This document shows positions 43,875 through 53,560 of a DNA stretch of 64,000 nt, piece after piece. Positions within the stretch are counted from its first letter, which is position 1. Each line of letters starts with the position of its first letter. The translations under genes were made by a program, and so were the position numbers. A model generated the notes under the pieces. It saw only the letters and a list, made by a program, of their open reading frames with translations, was not told the DNA's origin and made no database searches. This DNA comes from Rhizobium rhizoryzae (GTDB lineage: Bacteria; Pseudomonadota; Alphaproteobacteria; Rhizobiales; Rhizobiaceae), in NCBI RefSeq assembly GCF_011046895.1, contig NZ_CP049250.1, positions 496,001 through 560,000 on the forward strand, written 5' to 3'.

Positions 43875-45355
43875 TCATACTGCTCCCGATATTTGCGCAC
43901 GATGTAGAGCGCGTAGATGTTGAGGCATAGCGTGATGATAAACAGCGTGATGCCGAGCGCGAAGGCGACGAGCGTTTGCGGCGAGGTGAATTCCAGGTCG
44001 CCTGTCAACTGGCTGACGATCTTGACGGTCACGGTCGTCATCGGCTCGAACGGGTTCAACTGGATGCGGGCAGCAACACCGGCGGCGAGGACCACGATCA
44101 TGGTTTCACCGATGGCACGCGATGCCGTCATCAGGATGGCGCCGACGATACCGGGCAGTGCTGCGGGCAGCACGACACGCTTGATCGTTTCAGACCGTGT
44201 TGCACCCAGACCGAGCGAACCGTCTCGCAGCGCCCGCGGCACAGCGGTGATGATGTCATCCGACAGGGAAGAAACGTAGGGGATCAACATGATGCCCATG
44301 ACGAAACCGGCTGTTAGGACACTTTGCGCCTGGATGAAGTTCGAGTAGTCGCCGGTTGCAAGCCCGTGGATCTGCGAGGAGATATCACGCAGGAAGGGGC
44401 CGACAGTCGTCAGAGCAAAGAAGCCGTAGACGATGGTCGGGATACCCGCCAGCACTTCCAGGAGCGGCTTGGTAATGGAGCGCACCCGCTGCGAGGCATA
44501 TTCCGACATGTAGATTGCCGCGAACAGGCCGATCGGCACCGCAAACAACATGGCGACGAAACCGATATAGAGCGTACCGAGCAGAAGCGGGATCAGGCCG
44601 AACTGACCTTCCGATGCCGTCGCTCCCGCTGCTGCGAAGCGGGGATCCCAGACCGTTCCGAAAAAGAACTCATGAGCCGGAACGCGGGCAAAAAAGTGTG
44701 TGGCCTCCGTCAGCATCGATGCAATGATGCCGACCGTTGTCAGGATCGCGATGGATGAGGCCACAACGAGGCTGGCCAGGATGACGGATTCGACACGGTT
44801 ACGGGCGCGGAACCTTGGCGCAATCAGCCGATAGGCAAGTGCGGCACCGCCGACAGCGACAAGCAGGACGGCGATATTGCGCAGCAGATTGCTTCGCGCA
44901 TTCAAGCTGTTCAGATCGTTCGCGGCCTTGATCATATACGCTTCCGGGTCGCCTGCAATGGCAACACCGCGCGCACCCATGAGATTGCGCAGATCAGCCG
45001 GATTGCGTTCGGCCTGGGCCGCTTCTTCGGCAGACAGCGCGCGCATTCCCCGCGCAATGCCTTCAATCATGCCGAAGGACAGGCCCTGGCTTGCCTGCGA
45101 CTGGGCCTTGACCTCAGCCGGGAACTCACTGCGAATACTGGAATTGATGATGGCTGGCGCGGCAACAAGCCAGACGCCAAGCAGCAGAGCCGCCGGAAGG
45201 GCGGACCAGATGGCAACGAAGCTGCCATAGTAGCCGGGCCGCGAGTGCATGCTGGCGGAACGTCCGCCTGCAAGCGCGAGCGCGCGGCGGCTTCCGGCCA
45301 GATAGCCGATCATTGCAATTGCCGCTGTGATCAACAGAAGCGTGGAAGTTGTCAT
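43871..45355 (-). CDS. pstC: Phosphate ABC transporter permease PstC, long form
   Basis: The 494-residue permease has N-terminal helices (residues 1-25 and 50-72), a periplasmic insert rich in charged residues, and a C-terminal permease core. The coupling loop is SLGLGATRSETIKRVVLPAALPG. The enlarged N-terminal part matches the long PstA in the same operon. Its stop overlaps pstA by four bases. A strong hairpin separates it from pstS. Confidence 0.93.
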   Translation of the reverse strand: MTTSTLLLITAAIAMIGYLAGSRRALALAGGRSASMHSRPGYYGSFVAIWSALPAALLLGVWLVAAPAIINSSIRSEFPAEVKAQSQASQGLSFGMIEGIARGMRALSAEEAAQAERNPADLRNLMGARGVAIAGDPEAYMIKAANDLNSLNARSNLLRNIAVLLVAVGGAALAYRLIAPRFRARNRVESVILASLVVASSIAILTTVGIIASMLTEATHFFARVPAHEFFFGTVWDPRFAAAGATASEGQFGLIPLLLGTLYIGFVAMLFAVPIGLFAAIYMSEYASQRVRSITKPLLEVLAGIPTIVYGFFALTTVGPFLRDISSQIHGLATGDYSNFIQAQSVLTAGFVMGIMLIPYVSSLSDDIITAVPRALRDGSLGLGATRSETIKRVVLPAALPGIVGAILMTASRAIGETMIVVLAAGVAARIQLNPFEPMTTVTVKIVSQLTGDLEFTSPQTLVAFALGITLFIITLCLNIYALYIVRKYREQYE

Positions 45356-45515
45356 AAGATCCCCCGGCTTGCGCCCCAGCGGTTTCAGCTCAGTCGAGCG
45401 CCGCGCGCCTCACGTTGAGAGGCCGTACAGAATTCCGGTTAACAGGATACTGAGCCTTCAGAAAAGCCCGTCCGAAGAAATGGAGCCAGTCCCGCCATGA
45501 AAGCTGGCTGGCGGA

Positions 45516-45540
45516 GGGCTGGCGGTTGATCCGCCAGCCC
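45516..45540 (-). other. Perfect stem-loop between pstS and pstC
   Basis: GGGCTGGCGG pairs with CCGCCAGCCC around a five-base loop, just past the pstS stop. No T run follows on the minus strand, so it more likely protects the pstS mRNA end than terminates, which would give extra binding protein. Confidence 0.65.
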
Positions 45541-45551
45541 CCGTGACCTGA

Positions 45552-46586
45552 TTACATGGTCTTGCCGGCAGCAAAGTCCTTGCGGACCTGCTCGCGCTGC
45601 GCATCAGGAGCGGCAACGAGGCCGTATTCTGCCAACGGGGAGTCAGGGCCGACCATGGCGTCGGAGGTGAAGAACTCAACATATTCCTTCAGACCCGGGA
45701 TCACGCCCAGATGCGCCTTCTTGACGTAGAAGAACAGCGGACGGGATACCGGATACTTGCCGGAGGAGATAGTTTCAGTCGACGGAACGATGCCCTCGAC
45801 CGTTGCAACCTTCAGCTTGTCCATGTTGTTTTCGTAGAAGGCGAGACCGAATACGCCGAGGCCGGTCTTGTTGGCCGAGATACGGGCCAGCGTTTCAGTG
45901 TAGTCGCCGTCGATATCGACAGCCACGCCGTCCTTGCGGATCGCTACGCACTTGGCAGCTGCCTGCTTGGCATCGGTAATTGCAGCCTTGATGACATCGG
46001 CAGCGCCAGCCTTCTTGCAGCCTTCAGCCATGATCTTCTCTTCGAAGACTTCGCGCGTGCCATGCTTGGAGCCCGGGATGTAAGCGGCGATCGGACCCTT
46101 CGGCAGGGTCGGGTTGATGTCGGACCAGTTCTTGTAAGGATTGGCGACGAGCTTGCCATCGACCACGACTTCCGCTGCGAGAGCCTTGTAAAGGTCCTTC
46201 GGCTCGATCTTCATGTCGCCATTGCCGGAGTCGGCTGCAAATACGATGCCATCGTAACCGATGCGAACTTCCTGGATTTCGGTAACGCCAGCGGCCTTGC
46301 AGGCTTCAACTTCGCTCTTGTTGATCGGACGCGAAGAGTTCGCGATGTCGATGGTCGCCTCGCCAACGCCCTTGCAGAATTCCTTGAGGCCAGCGCCCGA
46401 TCCGCCAGACTCGACGACAGGCGTCTTGAAGTTGGTGAAGGTTTCACCAAAGGTCTCGGCAACAATCTTGGCGTAAGGAAGGACGGTCGAGGAGCCAGCG
46501 ATCTGGATCTGGTCGCGCGCGGAGGCTGCACCGGCGAATGCAACGGAAGCAACCAAAGCAGCTGCGGTAAGTTTCAGAACGGTCAT
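45552..46586 (-). CDS. pstS: Phosphate-binding periplasmic protein PstS
   Basis: The 344-residue protein has a signal peptide cleaved near GAASARDQ, then the type 2 binding-protein pattern IQIAGSSTVLPYAKIVAETFG. The phosphate-contact segments include VVESGGSGAGLKEFCKGVGE and IPGSKHGTREVFEE. The ATG at 46586 has GGGAG seven bases upstream. It is the first gene of the Pst operon, with a three-repeat PHO box about 115 bases upstream. Confidence 0.96.
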   Translation of the reverse strand: MTVLKLTAAALVASVAFAGAASARDQIQIAGSSTVLPYAKIVAETFGETFTNFKTPVVESGGSGAGLKEFCKGVGEATIDIANSSRPINKSEVEACKAAGVTEIQEVRIGYDGIVFAADSGNGDMKIEPKDLYKALAAEVVVDGKLVANPYKNWSDINPTLPKGPIAAYIPGSKHGTREVFEEKIMAEGCKKAGAADVIKAAITDAKQAAAKCVAIRKDGVAVDIDGDYTETLARISANKTGLGVFGLAFYENNMDKLKVATVEGIVPSTETISSGKYPVSRPLFFYVKKAHLGVIPGLKEYVEFFTSDAMVGPDSPLAEYGLVAAPDAQREQVRKDFAAGKTM

Positions 46587-46701
46587 AATCATCTCCCGAT
46601 TGGGGCCCGATAGGGGGTTTGAATGGACGCTGCCTTCTGCTGGCTCTTGCTTGGCCAGCACTTCGGCTTGCCTCTCATAGCTGCCGGAGCACAACCCTTT
46701 T

Positions 46702-46730
46702 ATGTCAGTTCAATGAAACATTTATGACAG
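46702..46730 (-). promoter_or_regulatory. PHO box (PhoB operator) for the pst operon
   Basis: On the minus strand CTGTCAT, GTTTCAT and CTGACAT are spaced 11 bases apart (46724-46730, 46713-46719, 46702-46708), a standard PhoB repeat array. It lies upstream of pstS and downstream of the phoR stop, giving pstS its own phosphate-starvation promoter. Confidence 0.88.
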
Positions 46731-46791
46731 GCTAAATATATGAATTTCCTATTCTTTTTATTCGAAGACCAAGGGCATTATGAAAGTATCG

Positions 46792-48060
46792 TCAAAATCG
46801 GACGGTAAACTCAGTCCCCTTACCCAGTTCCGACCTGACGATCAGACGGGCACGATGCCGGGTAAGGATGTGCTTGACGATTGCAAGACCAAGGCCCGTG
46901 CCTTTTTTGGACCGGCTGTCGGCGACGCTCACGCGGTAGAAACGCTCCGTCAAGCGCGGAACATGCTCCGCAGGGATACCGGGCCCGCGGTCGATAACAC
47001 CGAATTCGACGCGTTCGTTCTCGTCTCGCCGCAGATAGACATCGATGATCTTTCCGTCCTGACCGTATTTGCAGGCATTTTCGACGAGGTTCTCGATGAC
47101 CTGTACGAGTTCGTCGCGATCGCCTGTCACCTCAACGGCTCCATCGGGGATCTCGAGGCGCATTTCGACGCCGAGATCTTCCGCAAGTGGCGCCAGCGTA
47201 TCGCAGACATGCCGAACAAGGGGCACCAGATCCAAACGCTTGTCCGGAGCGATGTGGGATTTCACTTCGAGCCGAGAAAGCGACAACAGATCGTCGACCA
47301 ACCGGCTCATCCGCGTCGCCTGATCCAGCATGATGGCAAGAAAGCGCTCATGCGCTGCCGCATCGCCTTTAGCTGGTCCTTGCAGGGTTTCAATAAAGCC
47401 GCGCAAGGAAGCCAGAGGCGTGCGCAGTTCGTGGCTCGCGTTTGCTACGAAATCCGACCGCATCCGATCAAGGCTTCTGAGATCGGAGACATCCCGGAAG
47501 GACAAGGCGTAAAGCCGTCCTGGCAAAGCTTCGATTGCAGGGATCGGCGCGATCCGCGCGATATAAACACGCTCGGAGGGAAGACGCTCCGAATGCTCTA
47601 TCTGGTTCGGCAGATTCGTGCGCATCGTCTCGCGAACCATGTCCAGAATGCCCGGAGAGCGCAGACGTGCCGAGAGGTGCTGACCACGCGCAAGATCGCC
47701 AAAGGCTTTCGACGCAGCATTGTTGATGTGCAGGATGTTGCCATCGGCACCGAGCAGGATCACCGGCATGTCGATGGCCTCGAACATGCTTCCAAGCTCG
47801 ATTGGCGACGGTGGCGCAGGCGTTGCAGGAAGCGCGACAGTCGGTAATTCGATCGGTCTGCTGTCTGCACCCGGAAGCGTCAAGACCGCAAAGAAGAGAA
47901 GGATCCAGCTTGCCAGGACAAGTCCGGTAGGCACGTGCGCGAGCAGAGCGACAGTCGCCAGAAGCGTTGCCACGGCGATGACGATCCAGCCCTGTCGCAG
48001 GCGCTTGCCGATTCCTTCCATCCAGCTCTGCGCCTCCCCGCTCGATCCCATCTCTACCAT
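46792..48060 (-). CDS. phoR: Phosphate regulon sensor kinase PhoR
   Basis: This 422-residue kinase has two N-terminal membrane helices (residues 22-60), a PAS domain at about 90-180 ([20 protein letters not shown]), and the histidine box [19 protein letters not shown]. The ATPase has [20 protein letters not shown] and [12 protein letters not shown]. It phosphorylates PhoB under phosphate limitation. GGGAGG precedes the ATG at 48060. Unlike enterobacteria, phoR sits upstream of pst, separate from phoB. Confidence 0.95.
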   Translation of the reverse strand: MVEMGSSGEAQSWMEGIGKRLRQGWIVIAVATLLATVALLAHVPTGLVLASWILLFFAVLTLPGADSRPIELPTVALPATPAPPSPIELGSMFEAIDMPVILLGADGNILHINNAASKAFGDLARGQHLSARLRSPGILDMVRETMRTNLPNQIEHSERLPSERVYIARIAPIPAIEALPGRLYALSFRDVSDLRSLDRMRSDFVANASHELRTPLASLRGFIETLQGPAKGDAAAHERFLAIMLDQATRMSRLVDDLLSLSRLEVKSHIAPDKRLDLVPLVRHVCDTLAPLAEDLGVEMRLEIPDGAVEVTGDRDELVQVIENLVENACKYGQDGKIIDVYLRRDENERVEFGVIDRGPGIPAEHVPRLTERFYRVSVADSRSKKGTGLGLAIVKHILTRHRARLIVRSELGKGTEFTVRF

Positions 48061-48223
48061 CAGTCACCTCCCCGCAACGCGATTGCTGGAGATAGCCGAT
48101 CCGTATGACAGATATACATTGCGGGTTCGCACGATAAGGAAAAAATGGTTGCGGGACTTGCAAAGCGGATCAAAGAGACAAGACTTCCGTTCAATGTTGG
48201 TATCAGCAATCTGGAGGACAGGC

Positions 48224-49102
48224 ATGGTCGATTCTGAGGGAAGTCGCGCAGTAGAACTGGATATCGGGGGGAAGCTGCGTGTTTTCGATATCGATGATCC
48301 AAAACTGCCCGACTGGATCGATGAAGCTGCGCTGACATCCGGCAACTTCCCCTACAAGAAGAAGCTGAAAAGCGAAGATTACGACGATGAGTTGACGGCG
48401 TTGCAGATCGAGCTCGTGAAGGCGCAGATATCCATGCGGCAGACCGGGCAGAGGATCATGGCGCTCTTCGAAGGGCGCGATGCGGCCGGCAAAGGTGGCT
48501 CGATCTTTTCAATCCACAGTGCGCTCAACCCTCGCTATGCGCGTGTCGTTGCTCTGACCAAGCCTACGGAGACGGAGGCCGGTCAGTGGTATTTCCAGCG
48601 CTACGTCACGCATTTCCCGACAAAGGGGGAAATGGTTCTGTTCGACCGATCCTGGTATAACCGGGCTGGCGTCGAGCCGGTCATGGGTTTCTGCTCTCCG
48701 GAAGAGCACAAGCATTTTTTGAGAGTTGTTCCGAGTTTCGAGCAGCTGATCGTGGACGACAAGATCCACTTCTTCAAATTCTGGCTGAACATCGGACGGG
48801 AGATGCAGCTGAAGCGCTTCCACGACCGCAGACATGATCCGCTGAAAACTTGGAAGCTTTCGCCGATGGATATCGCGGCCCTGACCAAGTGGAAAGACTA
48901 TACACAGATGCGCGATCTGATGATCGAGAAAACGCATACCAAATTCGCACCCTGGACCGTGGTCCGGGCCAACGACAAGCGCCGCGCGCGCCTCAACATC
49001 ATCCGGCATATTCTGTTGACGATTGATTATGACGGCAAAGACAAGAAGGCGATTGGCGAAATCGACAACAAGATCCTCAGCTTCGGGGCCGATGACCTAT
49101 AG
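48224..49102 (+). CDS. ppk2: Polyphosphate kinase 2
   Basis: The 292-residue PPK2 has Walker [14 protein letters not shown], the lid region [16 protein letters not shown] and [20 protein letters not shown]. Such enzymes make nucleoside triphosphates from polyphosphate and diphosphates, or the reverse. The ATG at 48224 has GGAGG seven bases upstream; a longer open frame reaching 47720 is antisense to phoR and rejected. It is divergent from phoR, which fits shared phosphate control. A single ATGACAG half-site lies at 48105-48111. Confidence 0.93.
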   Translation: MVDSEGSRAVELDIGGKLRVFDIDDPKLPDWIDEAALTSGNFPYKKKLKSEDYDDELTALQIELVKAQISMRQTGQRIMALFEGRDAAGKGGSIFSIHSALNPRYARVVALTKPTETEAGQWYFQRYVTHFPTKGEMVLFDRSWYNRAGVEPVMGFCSPEEHKHFLRVVPSFEQLIVDDKIHFFKFWLNIGREMQLKRFHDRRHDPLKTWKLSPMDIAALTKWKDYTQMRDLMIEKTHTKFAPWTVVRANDKRRARLNIIRHILLTIDYDGKDKKAIGEIDNKILSFGADDL

Positions 49103-49114
49103 GTGTCACGTTGA

Positions 49115-50308
49115 TTACTGGCCTGGAAGCACCCGGATCGAATAGACGACGATCGGCTGGCGAGAGCCCAGAATATCGCTGTTGATCAGGATGCGGCCCG
49201 GCTGGGTCGGGACGAGTGTCCTGTCAAAGGTCACACGGAACAGTGTGTCGGAACGTTCCTGCGTCGCCATCACCCGATGGCGGCTGCAATTCCCCAGACT
49301 TGAGAAATCACACCGTACAGCGAGCTGCACCGATTGGTCGGCCCCTGCCTGCAGGGTCAGCGCGATTGTCGATGTCTTGCCTGCCAGTTCGCGCAGAACT
49401 TCGACCGGCACTTCGATCCCGACATCTCCTGCGGCATCCGGCGATGCCGACGTTATGCGCAAAGCCGGTCCATCGGCCATCGCGATGGTTTCTGCCTTGG
49501 CCTGCGCCCCGGGTGTCACCTTGCCCTTTCGCGCACTGCCGTAGATTTCAAGCCAATCTGCGGAAAACCCCTGCTTCGGATCCATGGCGTTGGATGGTGC
49601 GCCAGAGAAGTCTTCCTCCCGGACGGATGCTGGAGGATTGGGTACGCTTGTGTCGCGCTCGGCCGCCGTCATGAACAGCCCCGCCGTATAGGCCCACCAG
49701 ATCCCCATCCCGAGGAATGTAAAGAAGATGAGATAGATGAAAAGGCGAGAGATCAGCCCCCGCTTGCGGCGCTTGCGCTTTTCTCCCGGAATGAGGGGCG
49801 CAGTGTCTGAGACAGGCGCCGCCGACGCAGCGGGTCGGCGTTTACGCTTGAACAAGCCCCGCTTCTGTTGCTGGGGCGCGGCAACAGAAGGGTTGGGCGC
49901 GAGCCTGTCCTGGCTCGGTTCCGCGCGCATTGCGGAGAGATCTGCTGTGGTCGTATCCGGAACCGAGGCCGCGGGCACCTGCTCTCGTGTCTGACCGCCA
50001 AGAGTGGTCGCTTCCGCCGCATTGGACGAAGGCATCGGGGCGCCCGGCGCGATATCGAGATCAGGTTCGGCCAAGAGATCGGGAATTGCTTGCGCACTCC
50101 GTGCCTCTTCCTCGCTTTCGATCTGGAGGATCAGTTCCTCAAGCCGCGCCTGCTGAGCAATGATAACTTCGGGATCGGTGATATCCTGCTTCTTGAGGCC
50201 AGCATCAAGCGCCTGCCGGGCAGATTGATAAATGCGTGCACGAGTACTGGGATCGTTGCGATCTGAGCGCGAGAGCGCATTCCGGATTGCCGTTTCCAAA
50301 CCGCTCAC
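49115..50308 (-). CDS. Membrane-anchored protein of unknown function
   Basis: The 397-residue protein has an N-terminal cytoplasmic helical domain with ETAIRNALSRSDRNDPSTRA and a coiled coil near residues 45-70. A long Ala/Pro-rich linker, a basic stretch (RKRRKRGLISR), one transmembrane helix at about residues 189-213 and a periplasmic beta-rich domain of about 180 residues follow. The start is a GTG behind AAGGAA. Conserved in rhizobia to my knowledge, but without assigned function. It is convergent with ppk2, only 12 bases apart. Confidence 0.8.
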   Translation of the reverse strand: MSGLETAIRNALSRSDRNDPSTRARIYQSARQALDAGLKKQDITDPEVIIAQQARLEELILQIESEEEARSAQAIPDLLAEPDLDIAPGAPMPSSNAAEATTLGGQTREQVPAASVPDTTTADLSAMRAEPSQDRLAPNPSVAAPQQQKRGLFKRKRRPAASAAPVSDTAPLIPGEKRKRRKRGLISRLFIYLIFFTFLGMGIWWAYTAGLFMTAAERDTSVPNPPASVREEDFSGAPSNAMDPKQGFSADWLEIYGSARKGKVTPGAQAKAETIAMADGPALRITSASPDAAGDVGIEVPVEVLRELAGKTSTIALTLQAGADQSVQLAVRCDFSSLGNCSRHRVMATQERSDTLFRVTFDRTLVPTQPGRILINSDILGSRQPIVVYSIRVLPGQ

Positions 50309-50525
50309 GAAATTTCCTTCTTATGTATCGCACTGGCTTTGCTTTACCTTTCGGTAACCTCTTGCCGCGGGAACTGCAAGCGTTGCCCACCATTCGGATG
50401 GTGACAGAGGGCGAGAGCTCCTGCCAGATGATGACGCCACGGCGAAAAAGATGCCAGATGATGCTTGAAATCTGTTTTCATTCGCTGTATCAGCCCCCTC
50501 ACACAGCGAACGGACAGTTCGCCGG

Positions 50526-50601
50526 GCCGCTTTAGCTCAGTCGGTAGAGCACGTCATTCGTAATGACGGGGTCACGTGTTCGAGTCACGTAAGCGGCACC
50601 A
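50526..50601 (+). tRNA. tRNA-Thr (CGT)
   Basis: The 76-base cloverleaf has acceptor stem GCCGCTT/AAGCGGC, anticodon stem CGTCA/TGACG with loop TTCGTAA (anticodon CGT), T-arm ACGTG/CACGT and an encoded CCA. The 223 bases after it contain an AAGAACC/GGTTCTT inverted repeat (50617-50671) but no gene. Confidence 0.95.
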
Positions 50602-50824
50602 TTCACTCTTCCTTTCAAGAACCATACACCTGCACGGAAATGTGATCGGCGTTGATCTCACCACGGTTCTTACAATTTCAGGCTGAGAAGCCCTAAATTA
50701 CCCGTTATGAATACAAACAATGCACAGCAAGGGCTTGCATTCCAAGTCAAAAGAGCCTTGGCTAGCTGAAAGTTCATTCTTTTCCTTCATCGTGTTTTTG
50801 TGATGGTGGAAATCGACAGGGTTC

Positions 50825-51655
50825 ATGAAGGACGACGTGTTTCAGGTAAAGTTCTGGGGAACGCGCGGCAGCGTTCCGGTCTCAGGACCAGACTTCATCC
50901 ATTATGGGGGAAATACAGCCTGCGTGGAGGTCCGCTGCGGGACACACAGGCTGCTCTTCGATGCGGGCTCGGGCATCCGCGAGGCGGGCCTCGATATGCT
51001 CGCCGAGAGCACGCCAGAGGTCGATCTGTTCTTTACGCATGTTCACTATGATCACATTATCGGGCTGCCGTTCTTCAAGCCGATGTACGTACCAAGCACT
51101 GTCGTCAACATGTGGTCCGGACATCTGCACGGCGTGATGACGACGGAGGAGATGATCGAGCAATTCATCAGCCCTCCCTTTTTCCCAATCAAGCTGGATA
51201 TCTGCAAGGCTTCCTTATCATTCAGGGATTTCAAACCTGGAGACATCCTGACGCCTCGCCCAGGCATCACGCTGAAGACCTTCTCCCTAAACCACCCCGG
51301 CGGTTGCGTCGGCTATCGCGTGGAATGGGAAGGCCGCTCCGTTGCTCTGGTGTTTGATCTGGAGCATGTTCCGGGCAAGCTGGATCCCGTGGCTCTCGAA
51401 ATGATGCAAGGGGCTGACCTCGCAATCTATGATTCGGCATTTACCGATGCGGAAATGCAGCGTTATTGCGGCTTTGGCCATTCCAGCTGGGAGCAGGCGG
51501 TCAAGCTGGCGGATATGGCCAAGACGAAAAAACTCGCTCTTTTCCACCATGCACCATCACGCACGGACAATGAAATGGCGCTGATGGAACGCCTGGCGCA
51601 GGAACACTTCGCCGACACCTTCGCTGCCCGCGATGGAATGGTCGTCTCGCTTTAA
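50825..51655 (+). CDS. Metallo-beta-lactamase-fold hydrolase
   Basis: The 276-residue protein has the full metal-site set: FWGTRGSVPVSG at the N-terminus, THVHYDHIIGLPFF (HxHxDH), FSLNHPGGCVGYRVE, VFDLEHVPG and a C-terminal histidine in LALFHHAPSRTD. The fold covers phosphodiesterases and other hydrolases; the specific substrate is unknown. It is the first of six same-strand genes with cyclic-nucleotide functions. Breakdown of a cyclic nucleotide is therefore a reasonable hypothesis, unproven here. The ribosome site is weak. Confidence 0.85.
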   Translation: MKDDVFQVKFWGTRGSVPVSGPDFIHYGGNTACVEVRCGTHRLLFDAGSGIREAGLDMLAESTPEVDLFFTHVHYDHIIGLPFFKPMYVPSTVVNMWSGHLHGVMTTEEMIEQFISPPFFPIKLDICKASLSFRDFKPGDILTPRPGITLKTFSLNHPGGCVGYRVEWEGRSVALVFDLEHVPGKLDPVALEMMQGADLAIYDSAFTDAEMQRYCGFGHSSWEQAVKLADMAKTKKLALFHHAPSRTDNEMALMERLAQEHFADTFAARDGMVVSL

Positions 51656-51786
51656 TCCTGCCACCCTTTCGACCGAATCGCCGAAGACAAGCAAAACCCA
51701 TTGATGTGGTCGCAGGCCCGGACGTTTACACCGGACCGCAAAGCTGCCATTTCTGCATCAAGTATGGACCAACGAGTCGAGGATGC

Positions 51787-53508
51787 ATGGCCGCTGGGGC
51801 GATACGATCAGTAGTGACGGAGCAGCAGTTGCGGCGCGCACGGCTCCTGTCAGGCCTGATCATCTTCACCTTCCTCGCAATGCATATGACCAACCATGTG
51901 TTCGGCCTCATCTCGGTTGAGATGGCAGACTACGCCCGACGCTGGTTCTTGCCGATCTGGCGCAACAAGATCGGCTCGACCCTGCTCTACGGTTCCTTCA
52001 TCGTCCACATCATTCTCGTACTCGGCTCGCTTTACATGCGCCGCAGCCTTGCCATGCCATGGTCGGAAGCCGCGCAGATCACGCTTGGTCTTCTGGTGCC
52101 GGTTCTCCTGATCGATCATATTGTTGCAACCCGCCTCTCGTCCTCCCTGTTCTATTTGCGCGACAGCTATGAGACGGTCGTCCATACCCTGTGGAGCAAG
52201 TCTCCGTTCAACGGTGCAAAGCAATCTCTCGCGCTGGTCGTCATCTGGCTGCATGGCTGTATCGGCATCCATTTCTGGCTGAGATACCGCCCCTGGTATT
52301 CCGCCATCTGGCCGGGCGTGCTGACGATCGGCATTCTTCTGCCGACGCTCTCGCTGCTGGGCTTCGTGCAGATGGGGCGGACCATGGCAACGCCTGTCTA
52401 TCTGCTCAGCGGCTATCCCGGCGGATATTACGACCCGACGTCACTCTCGGCGGATGCCAATGCCACCCTGATGCGGATCCGTATCACAATGCACGGAACC
52501 TTTCTGGCAGCGGTGCTTTGCGTCTTTACGCTCCGCGCTGTGCGCTGGCTGAGAGAGCGGGCTCACCTCATTACCATCCGGTATCCGGGCGGCGAGGCCA
52601 TCAGTGTCCCTCGAGGATACACCGTTCTGGAGGCAAGCCGAATGGCAGGCCGTCCTCACTATGCAGTGTGCGGGGGTAAGGGTCGCTGTTCGACATGTCG
52701 CGTTCAGGTCATCGAAGGAGAGGATAATCTTCCAGCCTGCGATGCACAGGAGGAACGGACCCTTTCGCGCATCAAGGCCGGCAAGGGCGTACGCCTTGCC
52801 TGTCAACTGCGCCCGACGGGACCCGTTACCGTAACCCCCTTGCTCATGGCCAAGACGCCATCGGATGAAGCGCCGGACAGCTATGAGGCCATTCCCGGAC
52901 GCGAGCGTGAAATCGCGGTTCTCTTTTGCGATATCCGCAACTTCACGACCCTGACCGAAAGCCGGCTGCCGTTCGATATCGTTTTTCTCCTGAACCGCTA
53001 TTTCAACGTTGTCGGGCAGGCCGTGGAACAGGCGGGCGGCCGCATGGACAAGTTCATCGGCGATGGGGCCATGGCGCTGTTCGGCATAACCGGTTCCGAA
53101 GAGCTTGCCTGTCGACAGGCGCTGGACGCCGCGCGCCGCATCATCGAGGGGATCGAAAACCTGAACGAGCAGCTTTCGGGAGAGCTTCCTGACCCGCTTC
53201 GTATCGCGATCGGCATTCATACGGGTCCGGCTGTGGTCGGAACACTGGGTTACGGCAATGCACGTACGCTGACAGCCATCGGTGATACGGTGAATGTTGC
53301 GAGCCGTCTGGAAGCCGTTGCCAAGGATCTGGACACGAAGCTCGTAATGTCCGCTCCCGTAGCGGATCTGGCGGGTCTCGACTTCTCCTCCATCCCCAGT
53401 CGCGAGATCAGCGTTCGCGGAAGAACCGAACCGCTCAAGGTCTATGTGTTTGAAAAGGGCGTCCGGAAGGCGCTTGAGGGCCTCGATCTGGATCCGGGCT
53501 CAGCGTAA
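51787..53508 (+). CDS. cyaC: Membrane adenylate cyclase with haem-type anchor and 2Fe-2S domain (CyaC-like)
   Basis: The 573-residue protein has six transmembrane helices in residues 20-255, carrying histidines at 33, 37, 74, 111, 156, 162 and 236. This layout resembles the diheme cytochrome b anchor of succinate dehydrogenase. A ferredoxin-like 2Fe-2S domain follows (residues 262-355) with Cys295, Cys301, Cys304 and Cys339. A class III cyclase domain starts near 372 with metal Asp382 and Asp426 and base-recognition Lys422 in DKFIGDG. In Sinorhizobium, CyaC is a quinone-responsive diheme cyclase; this looks like a relative. It should make cAMP in answer to respiratory redox state. Confidence 0.87.
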   Translation: MAAGAIRSVVTEQQLRRARLLSGLIIFTFLAMHMTNHVFGLISVEMADYARRWFLPIWRNKIGSTLLYGSFIVHIILVLGSLYMRRSLAMPWSEAAQITLGLLVPVLLIDHIVATRLSSSLFYLRDSYETVVHTLWSKSPFNGAKQSLALVVIWLHGCIGIHFWLRYRPWYSAIWPGVLTIGILLPTLSLLGFVQMGRTMATPVYLLSGYPGGYYDPTSLSADANATLMRIRITMHGTFLAAVLCVFTLRAVRWLRERAHLITIRYPGGEAISVPRGYTVLEASRMAGRPHYAVCGGKGRCSTCRVQVIEGEDNLPACDAQEERTLSRIKAGKGVRLACQLRPTGPVTVTPLLMAKTPSDEAPDSYEAIPGREREIAVLFCDIRNFTTLTESRLPFDIVFLLNRYFNVVGQAVEQAGGRMDKFIGDGAMALFGITGSEELACRQALDAARRIIEGIENLNEQLSGELPDPLRIAIGIHTGPAVVGTLGYGNARTLTAIGDTVNVASRLEAVAKDLDTKLVMSAPVADLAGLDFSSIPSREISVRGRTEPLKVYVFEKGVRKALEGLDLDPGSA

Positions 53509-53560
53509 TGAACAAGAGAATGCGCGTGCGCCCACCAAGGGTTCATGTTAGCCTCTTGCC

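Noticed and set aside
46587-46694. Upstream start for pstS
   Set aside because: It would put polar residues before a clear signal peptide, and GGGAG supports ATG 46586.
47720-48223. Upstream extension of the polyphosphate kinase gene
   Set aside because: It is antisense to phoR and passes the GGAGG-preceded ATG at 48224.
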